From the NCBI GenBank assembly GCA_004014935.1, contig CP025326.1:1178001-1242000 (forward strand): a stretch of DNA of 64,000 nt, given 5' to 3'. Under the pieces are notes generated by a model. The model did no database searches and had not been told where the DNA came from. It saw only the letters and a list, made by a program, of their open reading frames with translations. Source of the DNA: Saccharomycopsis malanga. Lineage: Eukaryota; Ascomycota; Saccharomycetes; Ascoideales; Saccharomycopsidaceae. Below, piece after piece: positions 56,442 to 64,000 of the stretch (positions are counted from its first letter, which is position 1; every line of letters starts with the position of its first letter). Position numbers and translations under genes: made by a program.

Positions 56442-56809
56442 TAACAATTAACTCTTTGTATAGCCTTTTCTGCTATCTCTCTAATTTTATTAGTATTTTG
56501 CTTTTTACTGGATTTTTTTTTAGGAAAAATGTGAATAATTTCAATTAAAATAATAATAAACCCTACATTTTAAAGGAGTACAGATTTCCAAATCACGTAA
56601 ACGAAGATAAAAAGGTATTACCTGTTCTTAAGTAGTTTATGTACTGAGACAACATCTCTTTCCATTGTCAATTCTTGGACAGTATATTTCTTTTCGGTAA
56701 AATTGTATGGTAAAGAAGCTGAATTTTGGTACTCTTGAAATTGATCTGATAAAAAGTGTAAAAATACTGTATACGACGGGAAAAAAAATGTAGAAACTCT
56801 TTCTCGCAA
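56442..56809 (-). CDS. Possible small two-exon gene or gene remnant
   Basis: On the minus strand a frame encoding ...FTEKKYTVQELTMERDVVSVHKLLKN is open to 56622. A donor-like GTAATA follows. TACTAAT (56489-56495) and an acceptor TTAG ending at 56481 occur 126 bases later. Joining AG|A continues the frame as R-E-I-A-E-K-A-I-Q-R-V-N-C then a stop at 56442. The joined tail reads as an amphipathic helix. The only ATG gives a 27-residue peptide (MERDVVSVHKLLKNREIAEK...); upstream codons are open but start only with non-ATG codons, so it may be the 3' end of a longer spliced or broken gene. GTAATA is an unusual donor. Highly tentative. Confidence 0.2.
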
Positions 56810-56880
56810 ATTTAAAAGTAATAATTGAGATCTAACGAATTGGTTTCGAGTAAAATTAATAATTTTTTATAACTATACAA

Positions 56881-56953
56881 CCAGCACGTATGTACGAAAC
56901 TGATATGTAGTGGGTTCGATAGGATAAAATTATTATTATTATTAATATTATTG
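56881..56953 (+). mobile_element. SINE-like retroelement copy E, short 3' fragment
   Basis: 73 bp on the plus strand: CAGCACGTATGTACGAAACT and GATATGTAGTGGG followed by (ATT)n match the last 60 bases of copies A, B and D. TACAA flanks it on both sides (56876-56880, 56954-56958); a longer duplication, if once present, has decayed. Strongly 5'-truncated. Confidence 0.6.
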
Positions 56954-57084
56954 TACAATGACGTTCTAATGTACAATTTTACGGTACTACTAAGGGACTT
57001 CTATCATACTATACAAAATGTTTTATTATATTATACAGAGCTCAATATATTATACAGATGCTTAAATATTTGAGATATTACCGG

Positions 57085-58245
57085 TTATATAGATGCCACA
57101 TTTTGGCCGTACCATAAAGTAGAGACGTCCAAATTGGTTAACAGCGTCCTGTCTTCCTTTTTGAAAAATCTTGACACTGCAGCCTCGTTACCATAATCGA
57201 TTTTTTTAGTTCTTATGTCATCTTCCCAGACGACTGCAACCTTGCTTTTGTTGTTCAATAGGGTTTTAGTCGTCTGCCAGCTGTACCGGACTACTTGGTC
57301 CCAGCCAAATATGTCGTTGATACGATGGTTGAGCCATGCAGTGGTACGAGGGTCCGAGGGATATCCAGATCCGTATGGGTTGGGATCAAGGCCCTGACGG
57401 ATACAGTAAGCGTCTTCCAACTCGTTGTACTTTTTTAAGATGATATCACGCGTAACTTTGGCAACGACAGATGCAGCACTAACTATTGGGAAGAGCGAAT
57501 CTGCCTTTTTGCTGACCGTCACTCTAAGGGTTGGAAATAATTTCTGAAGCTTTTCCTGGTATGCAACAGGAGGACCCACTGTGTCAATGTAAACCTCTGT
57601 TACAGGACAGTTGTAAGGTGCAAGCAAGGTGAGAACTTTGCGGATAAGGGCAATGGTAGTTTCGTGTGCTTGATTATTCAAATTGTTAAAGTTTTCCGAA
57701 TTAAGCATTTCTGAGGAGATATCACGAGCAGTGAGATTTGTGATACCATAGCCTATGTTTGGGTAGAGGCTTTTTTGAACTGGTGTGACATGATGTTCAT
57801 CACCGAACTTGAGACCTTCACTGGGCGTGCAAATTGCATACAAGAGTTCTGTTCGCTTCAAATCTGTAAGCTTTTTTGAATCATCGAAATCATTTTCATT
57901 CAAAATATGAAGATTCTTTTTAAGACAATAACCTAACGAGTAGACCATTGGTCCAAGCACAGGCCCTCTTCCAGCCTCATCAATTCCCATCACAACTGGT
58001 TGGCCTGGATTAGCCGCAATCTCACTTGGGACCTTTGAAAGATACGTGTACGAATCATGTATTGACTTTACTTCAGTTTCTGTGCCATTAGCGCCAGTAT
58101 TGGCGAGTAGGCTCGTTACTGTTGGAGGAACAAATTGTGTTAGGTGCTGCGGAAATGCACTATTGTTACTACGTTGACGTTTTGCTGGTGGAGCAGATAT
58201 AGCCCCAGCATCTGATATATCAATGACAGCTGCCGCCGAACACAT
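57085..58245 (-). CDS. RNH201: Ribonuclease H2 catalytic subunit A
   Basis: 386 residues. The type 2 RNase H core begins V-V-M-G-I-D-E-A-G-R-G-P-V-L-G, with catalytic D89 and E90. KKLTDLKRTELL, VYIDTVGPP (third acidic site) and SLFPIVSAASVVAKVTRD follow, with DPNPYGSGYPSDPRTTAWL later. The N-terminal 80 residues are an extension with a basic P-A-K-R-Q-R-S, a possible nuclear localisation signal, making it longer than S. cerevisiae Rnh201 (307 aa). It removes ribonucleotides from DNA and RNA:DNA hybrids with Rnh202/203. The first ATG is used; an internal start is less likely because of the basic motif. Confidence 0.93.
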   Translation of the reverse strand: MCSAAAVIDISDAGAISAPPAKRQRSNNSAFPQHLTQFVPPTVTSLLANTGANGTETEVKSIHDSYTYLSKVPSEIAANPGQPVVMGIDEAGRGPVLGPMVYSLGYCLKKNLHILNENDFDDSKKLTDLKRTELLYAICTPSEGLKFGDEHHVTPVQKSLYPNIGYGITNLTARDISSEMLNSENFNNLNNQAHETTIALIRKVLTLLAPYNCPVTEVYIDTVGPPVAYQEKLQKLFPTLRVTVSKKADSLFPIVSAASVVAKVTRDIILKKYNELEDAYCIRQGLDPNPYGSGYPSDPRTTAWLNHRINDIFGWDQVVRYSWQTTKTLLNNKSKVAVVWEDDIRTKKIDYGNEAAVSRFFKKEDRTLLTNLDVSTLWYGQNVASI

Positions 58246-58854
58246 TGCCCATAATTTTTTTCAATCCAGATTATTTCCAACAGATCATTACATTCTTATA
58301 TATTATCTTATACACTTTATACCGCGTCGCGTATCGGTTGGGAGCCATTTCGCAGTTTTCAGTCAGGTGAATTTTCAAGGTTTGGTTAGGTAAACATGCT
58401 GAATTTTAGTTGTAATTCAATATATTGAACAGTGAAAAATTTCACTTTTCTTCTTCTAATTCATCCATCACTTTCAAATTTCATTAACAATTGTGACTCA
58501 AAGTATGTATCATTGCCTTTTGCAATCACACCAATTTACAGAAGTCAACATGATGAGTACAAATCTGCGTTATCGTCTTGAAATCGTAATGAAAAAAAAT
58601 TAAGATACCTCTGATATACTTTTTGCAAAGAACTTGATGTGTTATGATTGGAAACCAATTACCTGTGCAAGCAACATACTAACAAAATAGATGGTACAAG
58701 AAATAATAATGAATGCACGTATTTAATATGTATTTTAGTACATGTAGAGAATAAACGTATTTGAGTGTATATATATAATCCGCTGATGCTAGCTAGTCAA
58801 TAACTACCATCCCGGTTGAGAATTGAAATAATTTGCAACCTGTGAGAAAACTGT
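58246..58854. other. Intergenic region upstream of RNH201
   Basis: 609 bases, AT-rich; no feature is recognised. Confidence 0.6.
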
Positions 58855-59601
58855 TTACCATCCTAGTTTCCAGTGTTCCAATTCTTCAGTTGTGTATGGC
58901 ACAGCATCGTGATACATGTCTACTGGAATGTCACCAATGTACGCCAATCCGCCGAATCCTCCCAACAAGTAGATCTCGTCAATCTCAAATTTGGCCCAAA
59001 AGCTGTTGAGACCCTGGCCTGGCACCCAAAGCTCGCCGTCTGGATGTCTGTGCGTGTAGAGTTTGGCCAAGTCAGTATTCTGACTTTCGGTCGCATTGAA
59101 CTCTCTCAAATGACCTCTAAAAGACACTCTTGGTGCACCGGCCACCGACTTTGGGAAGCTTCCTGGGTATTTTAGATGCTCTGGGAATGTTTCGTCATCA
59201 TTTGGGTGGTCGTAAGATCTAATGGAGATGGACACACTTTTGTTGAGGTGCTGGGTGTGTTCAACGTTTCTTCTAGTAGATGAAAGCTGTAAGATAGCCA
59301 ACACTGGGTCTCCGGTATTCAAACCATCAACGTAGTACTCGGCAAACGAGACCGGGGTGTTTGTTTTAGAGTCAAGTGCTACCACATTGGCAATAGATTC
59401 TTGCTGGACCAAACTTCTAGCAACCCGAGCAGCCTTTCTCTTAACAAAATCAGGAATTTGTATTTTTTGCTGCAAGGACCCTGAGAGGTTTGGTTCACCA
59501 ACAGTAAAGTTTTTTGGGACCTCTGTGCTATCTGCCAATGGAGCTGCTTGAGTAATCCCCAAGAAAAAGGCAGAAAGGGTGGCCAAAGTAGTTAATTGCA
59601 T
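58855..59601 (-). CDS. Secreted CREG-like protein (FMN-binding split-barrel fold)
   Basis: 248 residues. A clear signal peptide (MQLTTLATLSAFFLGITQA) ends with A-A-P. The remainder matches the CREG/pyridoxamine-phosphate-oxidase-like split barrel: VARSLVQQESIANVVAL, NTPVSFAEYYVDG, GDPVLAILQLSSTRRNVEHT, the P-R-V-S-F-R-G-H-L strand, and F-W-A-K-F-E-I-D-E-I-Y-L-L-G-G-F-G-G-L-A-Y-I-G at the end. N-glycosylation sequons NFT, NLS, NKS and NAT are visible. Human CREG is a secreted/lysosomal glycoprotein; yeast members are predicted secretory or vacuolar proteins of unknown role. Dibasic KRK near 55 could be a Kex2 site. Confidence 0.82.
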   Translation of the reverse strand: MQLTTLATLSAFFLGITQAAPLADSTEVPKNFTVGEPNLSGSLQQKIQIPDFVKRKAARVARSLVQQESIANVVALDSKTNTPVSFAEYYVDGLNTGDPVLAILQLSSTRRNVEHTQHLNKSVSISIRSYDHPNDDETFPEHLKYPGSFPKSVAGAPRVSFRGHLREFNATESQNTDLAKLYTHRHPDGELWVPGQGLNSFWAKFEIDEIYLLGGFGGLAYIGDIPVDMYHDAVPYTTEELEHWKLGW

Positions 59602-60654
59602 TGTTAGTTTTACTAGTAAAGAGCTATGTTGATGATAAATGATACAAAAGTAATCCAGACATCACGATATGAACGATTCAAGCTGGCTTTATAAGCTGTA
59701 CAATTTGACCCCTTCTATTTTTTTTACCAGACATCCCTGGATCAGTGCCATGTTGTGTGCTTTTTAGTAGATGGATGGGGTTATATTTGACATGCATATG
59801 GAGCCGTAGCACTTGAACATTTTATAGAGCGTTTCCAAATTTAGTTCTTTTATTCTCACTACAAGAACAGGCGAATTTTATTTTAGTTTACTTTTTACTG
59901 TTGCCAAATTTACGGATCAGAGCATGGGTGAAAATAGTGTTGGTGGCATCTCTAGATTGATAAATTAGATCGATCTACACATCACGGCCAACACATTTCC
60001 CGCGGCACCAGTTGGTGAAACTACGCATTTCAGAGCAGTAATACACTGTAATCTCAGAAAATTGCAGGTCAGTGCACTAATCAAGGTGTAAATTAGTATT
60101 TGAACAAATCAGCATTCTAACAATCACGAATAAATGTTTATTGTCCTTTTTATGATGTTTTAAGTCAAGTAACATAAATGAAGTATACTCATTTATTTTC
60201 ACTACACTTTCCTTCTCTTTTTCTGATTTTGGTGAACGACACTCTCTTTTTAACCTTTCCTTTTGAGAACTTTCATTTCTCAATTATATATTGATTTTTT
60301 TTTTGAAAGACTGATTCGGTAAACAGCTCGTAAAGATATATTGTAAAAAAAAAGTACTATACTCGCATAAGTTTATAAATATTGATTAATTTACAACATC
60401 CATATCATAAGCCATTAACAATGTACTACAAAAAAACCTCAAGATTTGTCATCAGCCAGTTCTAAATTAACTACCCCCCTCATCCTTATAACTATTATAA
60501 TATAGTTATGCCTTATACAGATCACATCATCTCTCACAACCATGCATCATCGCGCATAATACTACAGAATTTTCAATAGTGAAATAAGTGATGGGACGTA
60601 ATGATGAGTATACTGTCAGGTTGATTCGGATTTTGCTAGTGAAGTTGGTTAAGA
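59602..60654. other. Divergent intergenic region between CREG-like and MSK1
   Basis: 1.05 kb, AT-rich, with A and T tracts; no gene, repeat or RNA is recognised. It serves as promoter for both genes. Confidence 0.55.
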
Positions 60655-62493
60655 ATGATAAGGGGAGTTCTCAAAAAACCGAAAATATTACATAGAGGGG
60701 ATTCCCCGTGTTTGAAGCATTTACAAAACGTCTATTTTGCCAGACATGAATCAACATTGAACTTGAGCAGACTTGACCAACATTTGTATGAATCCCGGGT
60801 TTCCAAGGTGACCGAAAACTTGGATCAGAACTATCCTTTAATTAGTGACGTTCGCAATGCCCAGACAAAGCTTTTTATGCCAAAAAAGCTTGAAGTTATA
60901 CGTGTTCCTGAGTTTATGGACAAATATAACCATTTACAGAATATGGAGAAAGATTCTAATAGTTTACATATAATCGAAGGTAAAGTTCGCAATATTAGAA
61001 AGTCGAGTAAAAAGCTAGTTTTTATTGATTTAATACAAGATTTCAACAAGGTTCAGCTAGTGTATTCGTTGAATACCATCAATGAGCATATGAAATCAAA
61101 CATGTCTCCAGAAGCGTTTTTACAGAGCTACGAATCTTTGAAAATCGGCGATTCCATATCCTTTGCAGGGTTTCCGTTTAGAACTAAGTCAGGAGAGTTG
61201 TCAGTACGGTCTACTAGCCCCCTTAGATCTTTATCTCCTGCTTTATTACCCATAGATAGAGAGTTGGATCCTAAGAACAAATTTGTAAATTACAAAATTT
61301 CCAACTATTTGGCCAATAGAGCTTCGGTGACACCATTAGTTGTCAAACACTTGATAACCAGTGCAATGCGGGATTTTCTCATTAAAAAGCATAACTTCAT
61401 TGAGGTCGAAACGCCAATCATCTCGAACACTGCCAACGGGGCCAATGCCAACCCGTTTGTCACTAGTTCTCCACACATCAAAAAAAACATTACCGATGGC
61501 AAGCCTCTTGATCTCAACTTGCGTATTGCCCCAGAATTGTATTTGAAGAAACTTGTGATTGGTGGCTTCGACAAGGTCTTTGAGATTGGAAAGATGTTCC
61601 GGAATGAGGGCATTGATGCTTACCATAATCCTGAGTTTACAACCTGTGAGTTTTACCAGAGTTTTACTGATCTAAACGGTTTGATAAAGCTTACCGAAGA
61701 CATGCTAGTTTTTATACTAGATGCCGTTAAGAAGAATCTTTTGTCGGGAACTAGTAATTTTGCAAACCAGGACACTGTAATTAGTAACATTGAAAGTATT
61801 CTTTCCAGTTTCCAAAAGGAGGCCAGAACTACTGTTGTCAATAGTGATAAAGATTATAGTTCTTGTACAAACGACGATAATATTATAAATAATAGCACTA
61901 AAATAAGAAGCCGCTATTTTCAACTACTTGAATTTATTCCAACTATTGAGCAACAAGCCAGTGAGAAGTTGCCAGAAAATATTGATGATCTTGCACAATT
62001 GAAGAAATTCTTTGAAAAAACCAAGACTATTCTTCCATCAGTTGTTTCAGTTCCTAATCTTTTAGATAAACTCGCAGGGCGTTTCATTGAGCCCTTATGT
62101 ATTCAGCCTACATTAATCATAAACCATCCTGTTCAAATGTCACCGCTTTCAAAATCGTTTGTAAAAAGCTATGATGACAGATGTTATGAAGTTGCAAACC
62201 GTTTTGAGTTGTTCATAAACTCTCAAGAATATATTAATGCATACGAGGAAGAAAATAGTCCGGTTAAACAGAGTAAAAAATTTGAAGCTCAACTCGCTTT
62301 CAAGAACAATTCTAACGATGCAGAAATCGCAATGATTCCTGATTCAAGCTTTACTAAGGCAATGGAATTGGGAATGCCACCTACAGGCGGTTGGGGCTGT
62401 GGAATTGATAGATTAGCAATGTTGGTGTCTGGAGCTAAGAAAATTGATGATGTTTTAACATTTGGTAATTTGAAAGACAACATTAAATATTAA
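60655..62493 (+). CDS. MSK1: Mitochondrial lysyl-tRNA synthetase
   Basis: 612 residues. The basic N-terminus (MIRGVLKKPKILHRGD) fits mitochondrial import. An OB-fold anticodon-binding region is at about 90-195 (EGKVRNIRKSSKKLVFIDLIQD). The class II core contains motif 2 (FEIGKMFRNEGIDAYHNPEFTTCEFYQ) and motif 3 (GMPPTGGWGCGIDRLAML), the lysyl-tRNA synthetase forms. Compared with cytosolic enzymes it has an Asn/Ser-rich insert (about 375-420). Length compares with S. cerevisiae Msk1 (576 aa). It charges mitochondrial tRNA-Lys. Confidence 0.94.
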   Translation: MIRGVLKKPKILHRGDSPCLKHLQNVYFARHESTLNLSRLDQHLYESRVSKVTENLDQNYPLISDVRNAQTKLFMPKKLEVIRVPEFMDKYNHLQNMEKDSNSLHIIEGKVRNIRKSSKKLVFIDLIQDFNKVQLVYSLNTINEHMKSNMSPEAFLQSYESLKIGDSISFAGFPFRTKSGELSVRSTSPLRSLSPALLPIDRELDPKNKFVNYKISNYLANRASVTPLVVKHLITSAMRDFLIKKHNFIEVETPIISNTANGANANPFVTSSPHIKKNITDGKPLDLNLRIAPELYLKKLVIGGFDKVFEIGKMFRNEGIDAYHNPEFTTCEFYQSFTDLNGLIKLTEDMLVFILDAVKKNLLSGTSNFANQDTVISNIESILSSFQKEARTTVVNSDKDYSSCTNDDNIINNSTKIRSRYFQLLEFIPTIEQQASEKLPENIDDLAQLKKFFEKTKTILPSVVSVPNLLDKLAGRFIEPLCIQPTLIINHPVQMSPLSKSFVKSYDDRCYEVANRFELFINSQEYINAYEEENSPVKQSKKFEAQLAFKNNSNDAEIAMIPDSSFTKAMELGMPPTGGWGCGIDRLAMLVSGAKKIDDVLTFGNLKDNIKY

Positions 62494-62972
62494 TTGTATA
62501 TAACAAGCTGTATATAACATGTATGAAAAAAAAGTTGTTATCAAGTGATACGTTGTTTTGTTTCAAGTAAAGATTAACAAACATTTTGTATGCGAGGTAA
62601 TGTTATATTTACCGGGCTTGTCCCTTTGAAAATATTTACAAGTGACCTGTGTATGTGCAAAAGGGTGAAAGTCTAACTAGTGAAAGTCTAACTAGTGAAA
62701 GTCTAACTAGTGAAAGTCTAACTAGTGAAGTTTCTTTCAAGAGACTTTTTATCAACTACTGTTTCTTTACTATACATCTGATTACTTTCGGTAGTAGTAA
62801 CCCGCTTTGACGACTAATTGCTGAAAGCTCAGCCAATATTTTCTTGTAATACTGTATAATACAGAGTACATCTCACTAGTATATATACGCTTTATCACAT
62901 TTTAAAAACTTTTCAATCAACATGTATTATCTATGGTAAAAAACAGTAGAATATAATCAAATTTGTTTGCCT
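62494..62972. other. Convergent intergenic region with 15-bp tandem repeat
   Basis: 479 bases between MSK1 and BNA3 3' ends. It contains the minisatellite at 62665-62729. No gene is seen. Confidence 0.6.
62665..62729. repeat. 15-bp tandem repeat, four full units
   Basis: GTGAAAGTCTAACTA occurs four times without change, plus GTGAA of a fifth. Perfect identity suggests recent slippage expansion. There is no related copy elsewhere in the window. Confidence 0.95.
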
Positions 62973-64000
62973 CTAAAGATATTTTTTCAATTCTCTCAAC
63001 TTGATGACAGCTTGTTCCAACAACTCGTCGTCTTTACATACAGCAAATCTCAACAAGTTTTCAGCTATATGCTCGTTCTGCTTGGTGTAAAATTCAGTTG
63101 GTGGGATGGCAACAACTCCGATCTCCTTGATCAACCAGTAAGCCAATCTGAAATCATTTGCTTTGTCTTTCAACTCAGCAGGAAATTCATAGTCAGCAGG
63201 GACTTTCACTTTTTTGAAATTTACAAGCAAGTAATAAGCACCATCCGGTTTGGTATACGGCAAGTTCAACTCGTCAAATACACTGGTCAAGATTTGAAAC
63301 TTCTTCTTGTATGCCTCACGGTTCTGAATCAAGTAGTTGTCTGGTGACTTGTCGTTGTTAACAAGTTCCAAGGCCTTTGCGATAGTGATTTGCAAAGGAG
63401 CTGGAGAGGAGAAACAGATTCTAGTATGAGCAATAAGAGTATATTGAACCAATTCAGGCTCACCAATAACCCAACCAATTCTAAAACCAGTACAAGAGAA
63501 GGCCTTACCAGCAGAGCCTACAGTTAAGGTTCTTTTGTAGATTTCTGGACTCAATGTAGCAAATCTCGGGAAACTGTCTCCATAGTACAAGTTTTCGTAT
63601 ACCTCGTCACTCAAAAGCAAAAGATCGTGCTTGATAGCCAAATTACCTATTTTGGTCAACTCTTCTACAGAAAAGTTTTTACCTACAGGGTTCAATGGAG
63701 TGTTTACGACAATTATTCTAGTCTTGTTGGTGATTTTAGCTTCCAACTCGTCATAGTCGACTCTCCATTCTGAAGCATCAATTGTTTTAGTATCAATATC
63801 CTTGGGTGGATGCAATGGAACATATACAACCTTAGCGCCTGTAAGCTCAATATTAGAGATATATTGGTCAAAGAATGGCTCGAACACAATAACTTCATCA
63901 CCAGGGTTCAAAAATCCAAAGAACACAGCAAGCATACCTTCGTTAGCTCCTGTTGTGACTAAAAGATTCTCTGGGGCAACCGGTCTATTGAATCTGTCGG
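62973..64000 (-). CDS. BNA3: Kynurenine/aromatic aminotransferase (Bna3 type), N-terminus cut by window end
   Basis: The visible 342 residues run off the right edge; upstream of the internal Met the frame continues as D-R-F-N-R-P-V-A-P-E-N-L-L-V-T-T-G-A-N-E-G. Fold type I aminotransferase: N-T-P-L-N-P-V-G-K, DEVYENLYY, and the PLP Lys in S-A-G-K-A-F-S-C-T-G-F-R-I-G-W. LRFAVCKDDELLEQA is near the end and contains the substrate-carboxylate Arg. The pattern matches Bna3 (444 aa in S. cerevisiae), which makes kynurenic acid from kynurenine. Beta-lyase activity is also known in this family. Confidence 0.88.
   Translation of the reverse strand, partial: DRFNRPVAPENLLVTTGANEGMLAVFFGFLNPGDEVIVFEPFFDQYISNIELTGAKVVYVPLHPPKDIDTKTIDASEWRVDYDELEAKITNKTRIIVVNTPLNPVGKNFSVEELTKIGNLAIKHDLLLLSDEVYENLYYGDSFPRFATLSPEIYKRTLTVGSAGKAFSCTGFRIGWVIGEPELVQYTLIAHTRICFSSPAPLQITIAKALELVNNDKSPDNYLIQNREAYKKKFQILTSVFDELNLPYTKPDGAYYLLVNFKKVKVPADYEFPAELKDKANDFRLAYWLIKEIGVVAIPPTEFYTKQNEHIAENLLRFAVCKDDELLEQAVIKLRELKKYL

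Larger units (their letters stand above)
55812..57084. other. Intergenic region with two SINE-like remnants
   Basis: 1.27 kb between LAT1 and RNH201 3' ends. It holds SINE copies D (55970-56201) and E (56881-56953). Between them is a possible small spliced gene on the minus strand (see findings). Confidence 0.6.

Noticed and set aside
57000-57040. Possible seventh SINE fragment (ACTACTAAGGGACTTCTATCAT)
   Set aside because: Only about ten bases resemble the TAAGGGGACTT block and no flanking repeat or tail is present.

Overview
The window is nuclear DNA of an ascomycetous budding yeast. The genes are dense, short-introned and recognisable as KIC1, SLD3, ENT1/2, PRS1, TFC7, OAR1, BUD22, TAO3/PAG1, UTR1, CYB5, REV7, RPL16, LAT1, RNH201, MSK1 and BNA3. 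Introns use GTATGT/GTAAGT/GTACGT donors and TACTAAC/TACTAAT branch sites that sit unusually close to the 3' splice site. Leucine is mostly TTG. In-frame CTG is scarce and I saw none in RPL16 or LAT1, which would suit a CUG-Ser1 ('CTG clade') yeast, but the sequence alone does not prove that code. Products are described with standard translation; CTG positions may be Ser.

Layout. 1-6 kb: 3' part of an acyl-CoA thioesterase gene, then a large low-complexity protein with a Myb/SANT-like domain. 6.9-9.6 kb: a tandem pair of xylitol/sorbitol dehydrogenases. 10-20 kb: KIC1 (one intron), SLD3, epsin, and a TANGO2/NRDE protein. 21-32 kb: a LAM-type sterol transfer protein, PRS1, TFC7 (three introns), OAR1 and BUD22. 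32.6-43.5 kb: the giant TAO3/PAG1 divergent from UTR1, then CYB5. 44-48.5 kb: an orphan small protein, REV7, a bacterial-looking NADP oxidoreductase, and a possible Walker-A-less RecA-fold (Rad51-paralogue-like) protein. 49-56 kb: RPL16 (one intron), a Ser/Asn-rich protein with a very long upstream region, and LAT1 (one intron). 57-64 kb: RNH201, a secreted CREG-like protein, MSK1, and BNA3 cut by the window end. I found no tRNA, rRNA or CRISPR.

Functional links: KIC1 and TAO3 both belong to the RAM cell-morphogenesis network. SLD3, RNH201, REV7 and the RecA-like protein all act, or may act, in DNA replication and repair. LAT1, OAR1, MSK1 and the thioesterase point to mitochondria.

The most interesting structure is a dispersed repeat family in intergenic DNA (six copies, both orientations) with every hallmark of a SINE: a fixed 5' end (GGCCGCTGGGCC) in the two full-length copies, a tRNA-like A box, a 3' (ATT)n tail, 5'-truncated copies, and different target-site duplications of 9-16 bp around four of the copies. 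SINEs are rarely reported in budding yeasts.
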